NCBI GenBank assembly: GCA_002356455.1 | Contig: AP017968.1 | Location: 2,170,001-2,234,000, forward strand | Direction: 5' to 3' | From: Fusobacterium varium | GTDB lineage: Bacteria > Fusobacteriota > Fusobacteriia > Fusobacteriales > Fusobacteriaceae | Length of the DNA: 64,000 nucleotides | In this document: piece by piece, positions 34,885-44,732 of the stretch | How positions within the stretch are numbered: the first letter of the stretch is position 1 | Layout of the letters: each line of letters opens with the position of its first letter | Program-made: the position numbers and the translations under genes | Notes under the pieces: model-generated | Database searches by the model: none | What the model was told of the DNA's origin: nothing | Seen by the model: the letters and a program-made list of their open reading frames with translations, nothing else

Positions 34885-35976
34885 ATGAAATTTTCTATAA
34901 AAAGAGAGGAATTGATTTCAATACTTTCTGAATATACAAACGTATTAAAAGAAAACCCTATTAAACCTATTGTTTCAGGATTGCAAATAAAAGCTGAAAG
35001 TAATATCATTACTTTTGTAGGAACTAATCTTGAAGTAGACCATATCAGAAAAACTGAAGCTGAAGTGAAAGAGGAAGGAAGTGTAGTTTTAAAACCATTT
35101 CTTCTTCTTGAATATATAAAACTTTTAGATGAAGAATATATTGAATTTATTTTAAATAATGGATTTATTACAGTACATCAAGCTGAATTTTCAATACTTG
35201 GAGAGGGAACTTTTCCTATTATTACAGAAACTACACCTATAAAACTACTTTCTATAAGTGGTGGAGAATTTGTAAAACTTCTTGAAAAATCTAAATTTGC
35301 AGCATCTTTGACAAATGATAATATTCAAATAAACTGTGTAAGAGCTATCTTCAAATTAAATGAAATCAATCTTGTATCTACAGACTCTTACAGGCTTTTA
35401 TATCTAAAGTCTGAAAAAAATTGCCATGTAGAAAAAGAAATTTCAGTTCCTATGGATACAATAAATATTATCTGTAAACTTTTAAAAGATTCTGAAAAAG
35501 AAGTGATGATTGGGTTTAGTGGAGAAAACATTATTCTTACTTGGGAAAATGCTTATTTTTCAAGCAAAACCATAGCATTACCTTTCCCTGACTTCAAAGG
35601 CATACTTGCTAACAGTTCTTTCAGTAAAGTTATGGAATTCAATAGAGATGAGTTAAAAAGTGCTTTAAAAAGAGTTATAACAGTAGCCAAGACAAGTATA
35701 GATGCCAAATTTGGTGCTATATTTGACTTTAAGGGAAAAATACTATTAATCAATGCCTTCTCTGGAAAAGCTAAAATTAACCAAAAAGTTAATATGATAA
35801 AAGAGGGAGAAGATTTTAAATCTTCACTAAATTGTAAATTTCTTGCTGAATATATAGATAATATTTCAGACAATCCAGTTATTAAAGGAAGCAATGCTTC
35901 TTCTATGTTTGAAATAACTGAAATTGGAAAAGAGGACTATAAATATATTTTGATGCCGCTGGCACTTAGAGATTAA
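34885..35976 (+). CDS. dnaN: DNA polymerase III beta sliding clamp
   Basis: Ring-shaped processivity clamp of 363 residues. Three clamp domains are visible in order: MKFSIKREELISILSEYTNVL...; then SISGGEFVKLLEKSKFAAS...VSTDSYRLLYLK; then FNRDELKSALKRVITVAK and the end YKYILMPLALRD, which keeps the hydrophobic P-loop-binding MPL motif. GGAGGCA precedes the ATG. It is not next to dnaA or recF as in most genomes. Whether it is the only clamp gene cannot be seen here. Confidence 0.92.
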   Translation: MKFSIKREELISILSEYTNVLKENPIKPIVSGLQIKAESNIITFVGTNLEVDHIRKTEAEVKEEGSVVLKPFLLLEYIKLLDEEYIEFILNNGFITVHQAEFSILGEGTFPIITETTPIKLLSISGGEFVKLLEKSKFAASLTNDNIQINCVRAIFKLNEINLVSTDSYRLLYLKSEKNCHVEKEISVPMDTINIICKLLKDSEKEVMIGFSGENIILTWENAYFSSKTIALPFPDFKGILANSSFSKVMEFNRDELKSALKRVITVAKTSIDAKFGAIFDFKGKILLINAFSGKAKINQKVNMIKEGEDFKSSLNCKFLAEYIDNISDNPVIKGSNASSMFEITEIGKEDYKYILMPLALRD

Positions 35977-36043
35977 CTCTTTAAATAATAAAATATTCTT
36001 GTAAGTACAGCCTATTGGGCAAGTATTTAGAGATTAATAAAAA

Positions 36044-36075
36044 GAGAGAAGGTTAGAATTAATCTTCTCTTTTTT
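36044..36075 (+). terminator. Terminator of dnaN
   Basis: AGAGAAGGTT with AATCTTCTCTTTTTT. Confidence 0.85.
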
Positions 36076-36224
36076 ATTAAGCATTTTCTATAAAAAATTT
36101 TTTATTCTATTTCTTTCAATATTTCTATAATCTTTTCCCAAATACATTTTTTTCATTAAAATAAGTTAACATCAATAATTTTTTTTGTGATATAATTAAC
36201 TATAAAATTTATCGAGGGGGCTTT

Positions 36225-36677
36225 ATGAAAAAACTTATTTCAATTTTAATTGGAGCAGTATTAATTTTTACTGTTATAGGCTGTGGAAATAAAAAAGCTA
36301 TGACAGTTGGAGAATTTGAAAGTAAAATGGGAAAAAATGGATATGAAGTTATAGACATTACTTCTCAGTATCCTTCTAAAGCAATTAACAATGTAATAAT
36401 TGCTAGAAAAGATAACTATCAAATAGAATTTTTTGTTGTTGAAAATGTAGATGTTGCAGTTAGTTCTTACAATCTTAACAAAGAAACTTTTGAAAAATCA
36501 AAGGGAAATAAAACTGTTGAAACTAAAAAAACTATGGGAAATACTTCAAGATATACTTTAAAAGCTAATTCTAAGTATAAGGTTATTTCAAGAATAGAAA
36601 ATACATTCATTTTTATTAATGCTCCTCAGGAAAAAAGCGAAGAGATTGATAAAATATTGAAAGAATTGAGTTATTAA
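36225..36677 (+). CDS. Small lipoprotein
   Basis: One hundred and fifty residues with the leader KLISILIGAVLIFTVIGC and a lipid-attachment Cys at about residue 20. The mature part has a TVGEFESKMGKNGYEVIDIT start and mixed alpha/beta content. It is probably a small periplasmic domain of unknown function. GAGGGGGC precedes the ATG; a terminator follows. Confidence 0.7.
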   Translation: MKKLISILIGAVLIFTVIGCGNKKAMTVGEFESKMGKNGYEVIDITSQYPSKAINNVIIARKDNYQIEFFVVENVDVAVSSYNLNKETFEKSKGNKTVETKKTMGNTSRYTLKANSKYKVISRIENTFIFINAPQEKSEEIDKILKELSY

Positions 36678-36755
36678 AATTAAAAAATTGTAGAGATCAA
36701 CAAATAAATTACTAATTTATATAATATTTCTGTTTTATATTTTTTATTTTAATAT

Positions 36756-36792
36756 AAAAAGCTGACATGAAAAATTCCAAGTCAGCTTTTTT
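36756..36792. terminator. Terminator between lipoprotein and GrpB-like gene
   Basis: AAAAAGCTGAC with GTCAGCTTTTTT. The stem sequence is almost the same as that in the IS1182-like left ends. Confidence 0.85.
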
Positions 36793-36831
36793 AATTATTT
36801 AATATTTTAAATTTATATTGGTCTTATTCTC

Positions 36832-37350
36832 TTACTTTTTAGTTTTGTACCATACAAGAGCCTTTTTTTCCAACTCTTTTACAAAGAAATCTTTTCCATC
36901 ACAATAGGCTTCTATATCTTTTGAAAACTTTTGTGCCAATTCATACTTCAACTCTCCATATGCTTCTGCATCTTCTGGATGTTCTCTCAGATAATCTCTT
37001 ACTGCAAGATGCCTTTCAATATTATCTCTATCAGCAATTTGAAATATGTGGATGTGATGAGTTCTTTTTTCTTTTCCTTTTTTAAAAAATCTTCTTTTTG
37101 GTATTCCAAATTCGCCCATTGGCTCATAGCCCAATTCAATAAATTCGCTATTATACTGATCTATGCTATTTATATCTTTTACCACTGGCATTATATCTAT
37201 TATTGGTTTTGCTTTTAACCCTTTTACAGAAGTACTTCCTATATGATATATTTCGATAAGTTCACCTTGAAGTATTTTTCTTATTTTTTCAGCTTCCTCA
37301 AGATACAGACAAGTCCATTTAGGATTGTGCTCTTTTACTTCTACTATCAT
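36832..37350 (-). CDS. GrpB-family (UPF0157) protein
   Basis: About 172 residues with the nucleotidyltransferase-like signature YHIGSTSVKGLKAKPIIDIMP, and an HHIHIFQ motif further on. GrpB proteins resemble nucleotidyltransferases, but their substrate is not established. The ATG at 37350 is chosen because AGGAGT lies just before it. It is 18 bases beyond the addA stop on the same strand and is probably cotranscribed with addBA. Confidence 0.85.
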   Translation of the reverse strand: MIVEVKEHNPKWTCLYLEEAEKIRKILQGELIEIYHIGSTSVKGLKAKPIIDIMPVVKDINSIDQYNSEFIELGYEPMGEFGIPKRRFFKKGKEKRTHHIHIFQIADRDNIERHLAVRDYLREHPEDAEAYGELKYELAQKFSKDIEAYCDGKDFFVKELEKKALVWYKTKK

Positions 37351-37367
37351 ATTTACTCCTTTTATTT

Positions 37368-40300
37368 TCATAATTTAAATTCTATAAATTCTGTGATTAT
37401 TTCAAATTTATCCAGCATTTTTCTATCTTCTAAAAGTTTTTCTATTAAATATTTATAATTCTCCATCTGATCTTCATCAGTATCTCCAGTTTTATAATCC
37501 ACTATATAAATTGTCCCTTTGGAGTCATTTACTGGCATTTTTACCATTAACCTATCTATACGGTATGTTTTCTCATCTGTGAATACTTCATATTCAGGGA
37601 AAATAAAATCCCATTCATCAGAAAATATTTTTTTATTTTTATTTAGAATATATTCTATAACTTCATCTGCCAGCAGTTCTTTTATAGTTTTTTCTCCTAT
37701 TACTGAAGCAAATTTTGAAAAAGTTAATTCTTTTGCTAAAGCTATTTCTTCACTGGTTCCATACATAATATTCTCCAAAAAGAAATGTACAGTTGTTCCT
37801 CTTACTCTTTTTATTTCATTTCCAAGAGCATGGGAGTAAATTTTTTCTCTTTCTTTTTCCATGCTTTCTTCTGCTTCAGGGTATTCAGCTTCTGGAGTTG
37901 ATAAATCAACTGTAAATTCTCTCTTTTTTCCTTCAGCTGTTCCCTTGTCATTTTTGCTAAACACAATATCACTGTCCTGAATAGTATTTTCACTAAGAAA
38001 TAAAGCTTCAGAAAAAATACTTTCTTTATCATTTTCAACTGCTATATATAAATTATTTTTAGGTCTAGTAAGAGCTACATACAGATTATTTATCTCTTCA
38101 TGCTTCTCTTTGATTTCTATATCATTCAGATAATCATATTCTTTTCCTAAAGATTTTATAATTTTTTTAAACTTGTCATGAGTTATTAAAAAACTTTCAG
38201 GTTCATTGTAATCTTTATCCATCTTTAGAAAGAATCTTACATTTCCTCGTGAACTGCCTCTTGATGAAGGATTATAATAGTAAAATAAAGTATCAAACTC
38301 CAGCCCCTTCGATTTATGAATAGTCATAATATTTACACTGTTATCATCTTCTAATACCATTTTTTTAAATTTATCACTATTTTTTTTATCTTCAAACTCA
38401 ACAATAAATTCCTCAAAATATTTATAATTTTTTATTATTTTATAAAAAGAATAAATATTTGAAATATCACTTTTACTATTAAATTTTCCACCTATTCCTA
38501 CTTTTTTCAATATATTGTAAGTTAGAAAACTTGTTTCCCCATTATTTTCCATATATTCTTTTTTTATATCTCTCACTGTTTCCAATACTGTAAGTTCAGT
38601 TCCATTTAATGCTGTTTCTGTATCTTCCATATTAAGATATTTTTCTATATCTTTTCTATTTTTTATCATATATTTTAGAGTTTTTACCCCTATATTTATC
38701 AAATCTGATCTAAAAAAATCCAAAAGTGAGAGATAATCATCTTTTACAAGATAGTTTATCAAAGAAAAAAGTCCATTTATTCCCCTATAGTCCACTATAT
38801 TAGAATTTGAATCTATGACATAAGGGATGTCTGCTTCTGATAATTTCTCAGCTATCATATCCAGTTCCTTATTAGTTCTTCCCAATATTCCTATTCCTTT
38901 ATAGTTCTTGTTAAAATCCTCTTTTATCTTTTTTATTATCTGATCTATCACAGTCACTTCTTCAGATGTTTTTTTTCTCAGTATCTCTATATGCCCAGCT
39001 ATATCATCTGACTTAGAGTTTACTTCATAAAAATTCCATGACTCTCCTTCAAATTCTTCATTTTCTGACATTTTAGATATATTTGAAAATATCATATTTG
39101 TAAAACTTACTATATTTTTTTCACTCCTAAAACAAGTAAAAAGTTTCTCTTCTTTCCCATCTATTATCTTTTCAAGATTTTCAAATAGCTTTTTTTCTCC
39201 CCCACGCCATCCATAAATACTTTGTTTTTCATCTCCAACACAGATTACATTATTTGTTTGATCAATTATATCTTTCAATATTTTCCATTGAAGTATACTT
39301 GTATCTTGAAATTCGTCTATAAATATAGTATCAATTTTCCCATCTAAAATCTCAAAGAATTCATCTGTTACTCCATTTTCATTTATAAAGTTCAATTCCT
39401 TATCTCTTATATATTTGAAAGTATAACTGCTGATATCTGAATGTGTAAATCTTTTTTCTTTAAATTTTATATCATCATAAACTTCATATATTCTATTTAA
39501 TATGTAAAGCAGCTTTTCTTCATAGGGAATAATACTATTATTATACATAGTTTTAGCAAGGTTATCCTTCAATTCTCCATAGATATATTTCATATCCTCT
39601 AGTTCAGAATCTATATCCCCTTTTTTAGACTTTACTTTTACCCCATTCCATATTTCTTTTTCAAGAATATCTCCATTTTTTTCAAGAATAAAAGCTTCTT
39701 TTTCATTTTCATCTTTGCATAACAGATATTTTTTCAATGAAGTTTTAAATAATTCTTCTAAAGACTTATCTTTTATTTTAGATATTCTTTCCAGTATTTC
39801 TACTATTCTATCCATGTGTTTATAATTGTTGTCTGATGTCAGTGCTTCTCTTTTCTCTTTTAGTTTTTCTCCTAAGACGATAACCTTCCATCTTTCATTT
39901 AAAAGATTTTTTATAAGTGTAAGGTAATTTTCCATATCCTTCTCTGAATTATCCTCCAGAAAACCTTTAAAAGCTCTGAAATCATCTTTATTATCAAATA
40001 TCTTTTGAAATGTTTTTATCAGCATCTTTCTATTTTCATCATCATCAATTATTTCATATGAATAAATTTTCAAATATGGTGCTATAGCCTTTTTAAATAT
40101 TAAATTCGTAAAAGCATCAATTGTATATACTTTTAGTTTATCTCTATTTTGAATTAAATCCTGATATATAGCTGATATTTTTGGATAGTCAAATTCCATA
40201 TCTGGGTATATTTTCTTTAAATTTTCTTTTATACTTTCTCCATTTTTCGCATTCTCTGCCAGTTCCTTTAGAAATTTAAGTATTCTTTCTTTTATTTCAG

Positions 40301-40439
40301 CTGTGGCTTTTTTAGTAAAAGTCATTACAAGTATGTCTTTAAAATCTATTCCTCTGCACAATGCCCCTACATACTCCAAAGAGAGACGATAAGTTTTTCC
40401 TGTTCCAGCACTTGCTTTTAAAACCAGTCTGTTTTTCAC
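37368..40439 (-). CDS. addA: AddA/RecB-type helicase-nuclease, GTG start
   Basis: Helicase and nuclease subunit of the AddAB recombination complex, which resects double-strand breaks. About 1023 residues. The UvrD-like motor has LKASAGTGKTYRLS (Walker A), DTIFIDEFQDTS (Walker B), VGDEKQSIYGWRGGE and NIMTIHKSKGLEFDT. The C-terminal nuclease has YRIDRLMV...IYIVDYKTGD. GTG at 40439 is chosen because GGGGGAGAT precedes it; an ATG 21 bases earlier is possible. The gene begins two bases after the addB stop. Confidence 0.9.
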   Translation of the reverse strand: MKNRLVLKASAGTGKTYRLSLEYVGALCRGIDFKDILVMTFTKKATAEIKERILKFLKELAENAKNGESIKENLKKIYPDMEFDYPKISAIYQDLIQNRDKLKVYTIDAFTNLIFKKAIAPYLKIYSYEIIDDDENRKMLIKTFQKIFDNKDDFRAFKGFLEDNSEKDMENYLTLIKNLLNERWKVIVLGEKLKEKREALTSDNNYKHMDRIVEILERISKIKDKSLEELFKTSLKKYLLCKDENEKEAFILEKNGDILEKEIWNGVKVKSKKGDIDSELEDMKYIYGELKDNLAKTMYNNSIIPYEEKLLYILNRIYEVYDDIKFKEKRFTHSDISSYTFKYIRDKELNFINENGVTDEFFEILDGKIDTIFIDEFQDTSILQWKILKDIIDQTNNVICVGDEKQSIYGWRGGEKKLFENLEKIIDGKEEKLFTCFRSEKNIVSFTNMIFSNISKMSENEEFEGESWNFYEVNSKSDDIAGHIEILRKKTSEEVTVIDQIIKKIKEDFNKNYKGIGILGRTNKELDMIAEKLSEADIPYVIDSNSNIVDYRGINGLFSLINYLVKDDYLSLLDFFRSDLINIGVKTLKYMIKNRKDIEKYLNMEDTETALNGTELTVLETVRDIKKEYMENNGETSFLTYNILKKVGIGGKFNSKSDISNIYSFYKIIKNYKYFEEFIVEFEDKKNSDKFKKMVLEDDNSVNIMTIHKSKGLEFDTLFYYYNPSSRGSSRGNVRFFLKMDKDYNEPESFLITHDKFKKIIKSLGKEYDYLNDIEIKEKHEEINNLYVALTRPKNNLYIAVENDKESIFSEALFLSENTIQDSDIVFSKNDKGTAEGKKREFTVDLSTPEAEYPEAEESMEKEREKIYSHALGNEIKRVRGTTVHFFLENIMYGTSEEIALAKELTFSKFASVIGEKTIKELLADEVIEYILNKNKKIFSDEWDFIFPEYEVFTDEKTYRIDRLMVKMPVNDSKGTIYIVDYKTGDTDEDQMENYKYLIEKLLEDRKMLDKFEIITEFIEFKL

Positions 40440-40441
40440 TA

Positions 40442-43105
40442 TTATCTCCCCCTTCCACATATTTTTATATATTCACAGCTGCTGCATACACTATTTTTTT
40501 CAGCAAGAGAATATTCATTGCTCTTCAAAAAATCTATTATATTTTCTTTTAATTCTTCTTTTGTAAGTTTTATTTCTTCATGTACTTCTATATTTCCCTT
40601 CCATACATTAAAAATGTATTTTTGGGCCTTTTTTTCATCTTCATACAAAATGATGCTGTAGTAATCCAGCTGTTCTTTATTAGCTCCACCAGTTTTATAA
40701 TCTATAATTTCATTTCCAATTTCACTTTCTATTACTAAATCAGCTACTCCTCTGAGAAATATCTGAATCTCTCCATCTATAAATGGTTTTGTTTCATATA
40801 CTCCCTTTTCTCCTTGGAATCTTTTTATTTTAATATTTTGATATTTTGTTTCTATATAACTAAAAAATTTCTCTATATTAGCTGTAATTATTGGAATCAT
40901 TATTTCACTGCAGTAATTATCCATATGTACTGGTATTTTAGCTCTGCTGTATGAAAAATGTTTATTCAATATTTCCTCTATATAAGTATTATCAATTTTA
41001 AAATTTCCCTTTGATATTACTTCTTTCCACATTCCTTTTACTATTTCTTCTAATACCTTATGAACAAGTATTCCAAAAAATCTGCTGCTTATATCACTTT
41101 CTTCTGGCAAACATAGATATTCCAGATTATTCATCTTTTGAAAATAGAATTTCAATCTGCATTGTTTTAAATTACTGTAATCGTATGCTCCCATACTTAA
41201 TTTTCCATCTTTGAAATCTTCATTATCTTTTGGAAAACTTTCCATTTCAAATTCTGAATATCCTTTTTCCTTTTCAAATACAGCATTCTTAAGAGCATCT
41301 ATACTTCCATTTAGATCAACAGGTGTCTTTTTTATTTCTAAATTATATTTTATACAAAGTTCATCTAAAAATGGAGATATATCTATTCCCTTATCTTCAT
41401 TTTTTTTAGTAAAAATAACAGCATTGATGTTACTGAATACAGCTTGGAAAAATCTATATTTTTTTATTTCTCTTTTTTCCTCTCTGCTTATCATTCCCAT
41501 ATCTTTTCTTTGTTTTTCAGTAAATATAAGATTATCACCTATATTCCCTGGTAGAATATCCCCAGTAATATCCATAAAGAAATTAGTTTCTCCAAACATT
41601 TTTTTCTCTTTATATAATGATTGGCTTTCTCTTGCAAATCTAGCAGCTTCCATATTTTTAACAATAGCCCTTTCAGAATCTACTTTTTCATTTGAAGATA
41701 TAACTATGTCTTTCATATATTGAATAACAAGCCTAAAAAGAGAACTTCCAAGATTTCCTTCAAAATATGTATTAAAACTATTATGAATACTCATATTCTC
41801 ATTACTTTTCATTATTCCAAATATTTCAAAAAATTTCTCAAAAATACTCCCATATTCTTTCTCAATAAATTTTTCTAAATTTATCTGCTTTTTAAAATAT
41901 TCATATATATCATCTACACCTTTTAGTTCTATTATACTATTCAGATCAAAAAATATATTTTCCATTTTATTTCTAAATTCAACATTATTTAAAAATATCC
42001 ATTCAGCTTCTGATATATCCAATATTTTAGAAGAAATATATTTATAATCTTCTCTCATAAAGCTGTTAAGTGTAATTATATCTTCTGCACTCAGCGAATA
42101 GTATTCTCTAAATACTCTATCATCAAATGCTTTTTTTAAAGCTGTTATTAAATAAACTCTTCCAAGTTTTTCTTCCATATTCATAAGAATATTCAACTGT
42201 ATATTTAAAAATTTATATAATTTTGTATCATTCATTGTTACTGCCTGAGATTTTCCAAAATATCTTGGGAAAATATTATGGTAGGTATTATTTTCTGGAA
42301 CAGGTGAATACATATCTCCACTTTTCCCTTTTTCTTCAAATAAATAAATCAGGCTCATACTCTCTTCTAATTCATCTTTAGACTGATATACATATATTCT
42401 GCTTGGAGAAATTTCTGGTAAAGTTATTTTTTCTATTTTAAGCTTATTTTCATCAAAATCTCCATTTTCTAATTGAAGTATTATTTCTATCTCTTTTTCT
42501 TCTAATAACTTATTTATAATTTTTTTATATAACTCTGGATATTCTATTACATCTACAAAAATTATTTTTTCATATTTTTTAAGCCATTTCATTTGAAAAT
42601 ATCTTATATCCTCAAGCCAGTCATTTGGAATATAATTATGTTTTTGACATAAAACATCAAATGATTCTTTTATTCTTTTAAAATAATAAAAATATTTTTC
42701 CTGCCAGTTATGTATATTGTCTATCTTTTCTATATCATTTATATTCATTTCTCTGTAATATGCAAAAAAATTATTTGCAAAATCTATTATATCATAATAT
42801 GACTTTATATTAAGCTCATCTTTCACATCTTGTGGTATAGACTTATAAAAGGCCAAGATTCTCTTAGCCTCTTTCAATACTATTTTATCTGAGATAAATA
42901 TTCTCTCTCTAAACTCATCCATAGTCATAAACTCTGGCTGTTTTGAGAAAATATCTCTTTTCATTTTCTTAACAAATACAGATTTCATCCTGTTATCAGA
43001 AAAAAGGTACAGATTGCTCTCTACCTTGTCCTCTTTTCTCCAGTATTCATCTGCAAAACTATTCCCATATCCAATATATCTGAAATTTATTTTTTTCTCT
43101 GCCAA
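40442..43105 (-). CDS. addB: AddB-like nuclease subunit, TTG start
   Basis: Partner of AddA, about 887 residues. The C-terminal PD-(D/E)XK nuclease has GVADLVIESEIGNEIIDYKTG. The iron-sulfur cysteines appear as LKQCRLKFYF before the nuclease and CSSCEYIKIC at the end, the pattern of the AddB iron staple. No Walker A motif is visible at the N-terminus (FRYIGYGNSFADEYW), so ATP binding seems lost, unlike Bacillus AddB. TTG at 43105 follows GGAGGTAG; ATG at 43117 lacks a site. It sits between a MATE transporter and addA. Confidence 0.82.
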   Translation of the reverse strand: MAEKKINFRYIGYGNSFADEYWRKEDKVESNLYLFSDNRMKSVFVKKMKRDIFSKQPEFMTMDEFRERIFISDKIVLKEAKRILAFYKSIPQDVKDELNIKSYYDIIDFANNFFAYYREMNINDIEKIDNIHNWQEKYFYYFKRIKESFDVLCQKHNYIPNDWLEDIRYFQMKWLKKYEKIIFVDVIEYPELYKKIINKLLEEKEIEIILQLENGDFDENKLKIEKITLPEISPSRIYVYQSKDELEESMSLIYLFEEKGKSGDMYSPVPENNTYHNIFPRYFGKSQAVTMNDTKLYKFLNIQLNILMNMEEKLGRVYLITALKKAFDDRVFREYYSLSAEDIITLNSFMREDYKYISSKILDISEAEWIFLNNVEFRNKMENIFFDLNSIIELKGVDDIYEYFKKQINLEKFIEKEYGSIFEKFFEIFGIMKSNENMSIHNSFNTYFEGNLGSSLFRLVIQYMKDIVISSNEKVDSERAIVKNMEAARFARESQSLYKEKKMFGETNFFMDITGDILPGNIGDNLIFTEKQRKDMGMISREEKREIKKYRFFQAVFSNINAVIFTKKNEDKGIDISPFLDELCIKYNLEIKKTPVDLNGSIDALKNAVFEKEKGYSEFEMESFPKDNEDFKDGKLSMGAYDYSNLKQCRLKFYFQKMNNLEYLCLPEESDISSRFFGILVHKVLEEIVKGMWKEVISKGNFKIDNTYIEEILNKHFSYSRAKIPVHMDNYCSEIMIPIITANIEKFFSYIETKYQNIKIKRFQGEKGVYETKPFIDGEIQIFLRGVADLVIESEIGNEIIDYKTGGANKEQLDYYSIILYEDEKKAQKYIFNVWKGNIEVHEEIKLTKEELKENIIDFLKSNEYSLAEKNSVCSSCEYIKICGRGR

Positions 43106-43120
43106 AACTACCTCCATTCA

Positions 43121-44467
43121 TTAAACACTTAAATATCTCCATCTTCCTTTTTTAAATGTTCTGTAACATGCTATACTCCTGAACCCAAGATCTATTGACA
43201 TTACTACCCAAGCTCCCAGTAATCCTGTTTCCAGCTTGTATAGAAATAAATATGTAAGTGGTATTCTTATTAGATACATTCCTAAACTTGTAATAAGAAG
43301 AACTGCTTTTGTATCTCCTGCTCCTCTTAAACATCCGCTCAATACCATTGATACTGCAAGAAACGGTTGACATATTGATACAAGTCTTAAAGCTCCTGTT
43401 GCCATTTCTCTAATAGCTGGCTCTTTTGTAAACATGGCTATTATTGTTCCTGGAAGTATAAAAAATGTCAATCCGAAAGCAGACATTGCACAAAGGGCCA
43501 ATAAGGTCGTTGCTTTTGCATCTCTTTCAGCATTTTTAGGTGAATTTTTTCCTAGCTGCTGTCCTACCAATGCTGTTCCTGCTACTGAAAAACCAAATCC
43601 CATATTAAATGAGAATGATTCAGCTGTAAGAGCTATCTTATGTGAAGTATATGCCATAGTTCCTAAAGATATTACCATCATTTCAAACACAAGCATACCA
43701 ATTCTGAATATACCCTGTTCTACTGCAGCAGGTATTCCTACTTTTAATATTCTTCTTATCATGCTTCCATCATATTTTAATGCACTAAATGGTATTGAAA
43801 CCCAAAACTTATTTGTAAATAGTGTAAGCACTAAATAAATAACTGTTACTATTCCCCTTGCTATTGTAGTAGCTATTCCAGCTCCAAGTACACCCATTCC
43901 AAGTGTAAAAATAAAAATATAATTTAATATAATATTTGAAATAACACTTATAAGATTTGCTACCATCGGAATCGTAGATTTACTTGTTGATCTATAAGCT
44001 GCTGCAAATACTACATTAAAGCATAAAAATGGCAGTCCTATAATTACTGCTCTGTAATACTCTGTAGTTCTTACTAAGTCCATATCATCAGCTCTTCCTA
44101 CAAGATTAAGTATATTATCTCCAAAAATCAATAGGAGGCCTGCTATAATAATAGAAAATGGTACAGATAGAATTATACTCTGTGCCATTGAATTTTTCCC
44201 CTCTTTTTTATTGTCTGATCCAAAAGCTCTGCTGACTATGGCTGTTGTTCCAATACTTATTGCAAAAAACACTGGAATAACTGCCTGCACAGGAGCATTT
44301 CCTATTCCTACTGAACTTATTGCTACTGGCCCTAATTTTCCAACCATTATCATATCAAAAAACCCTAATAATGTTTGAACAAATAAATCAGCTATTGCAG
44401 GAAGAGCTATTGCCATAATCGCTGCAAATACTTTTTTATTTCTTCTCCACTCTCTTTTTATATCCAT
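43121..44467 (-). CDS. MATE-family efflux transporter (1)
   Basis: Multidrug/toxin extrusion protein of about 448 residues with 12 helices. The start region (IALPAIADLFVQTLLGFFDMIMVGKLGPVAISSVGI) and the repeat in the second half (LKVGIPAAVEQGIFRIGMLVFEMMV) are typical. ATG at 44467 follows GGGGGGAG; another ATG lies 15 bases earlier. It is first in a probable operon with addB, addA and the GrpB-like gene, with about 15 bases to addB. The physiological substrate is unknown. Confidence 0.88.
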   Translation of the reverse strand: MDIKREWRRNKKVFAAIMAIALPAIADLFVQTLLGFFDMIMVGKLGPVAISSVGIGNAPVQAVIPVFFAISIGTTAIVSRAFGSDNKKEGKNSMAQSIILSVPFSIIIAGLLLIFGDNILNLVGRADDMDLVRTTEYYRAVIIGLPFLCFNVVFAAAYRSTSKSTIPMVANLISVISNIILNYIFIFTLGMGVLGAGIATTIARGIVTVIYLVLTLFTNKFWVSIPFSALKYDGSMIRRILKVGIPAAVEQGIFRIGMLVFEMMVISLGTMAYTSHKIALTAESFSFNMGFGFSVAGTALVGQQLGKNSPKNAERDAKATTLLALCAMSAFGLTFFILPGTIIAMFTKEPAIREMATGALRLVSICQPFLAVSMVLSGCLRGAGDTKAVLLITSLGMYLIRIPLTYLFLYKLETGLLGAWVVMSIDLGFRSIACYRTFKKGRWRYLSV

Positions 44468-44640
44468 TGCTACTCCCCCCATGTATATTCTCTACTTTAA
44501 TTATAGTACATTTCCTATTTTTTTTCATCTTTTTAATTTAATTTTTTAATTTCAGGTTTTTAGAATATTTTCAATATAACTAAAATGAAATTGTATACTA
44601 AATATTTTTTATTCAAATGTTTTATATTTTTTATTTCATA

Positions 44641-44664
44641 AAAAAAGAGACTGCTAAAACAGTC
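44641..44664 (-). terminator. Terminator of the second MATE gene
   Basis: On the minus strand GACTG-TTTTAG-CAGTC is followed by TCTTTTTTT. Confidence 0.7.
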
Positions 44665-44732
44665 CAAATTTTAAAATTTTTTATTACCAGAAAATTCCAA
44701 TATTTTTTATTTTTAAAACAGTCTTTCTTTTT

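Noticed and set aside
41211-41723. Long plus-strand frame opposite addB
   Set aside because: Antisense reflection of addB; Ser/Phe/Leu-rich and without a ribosome site.
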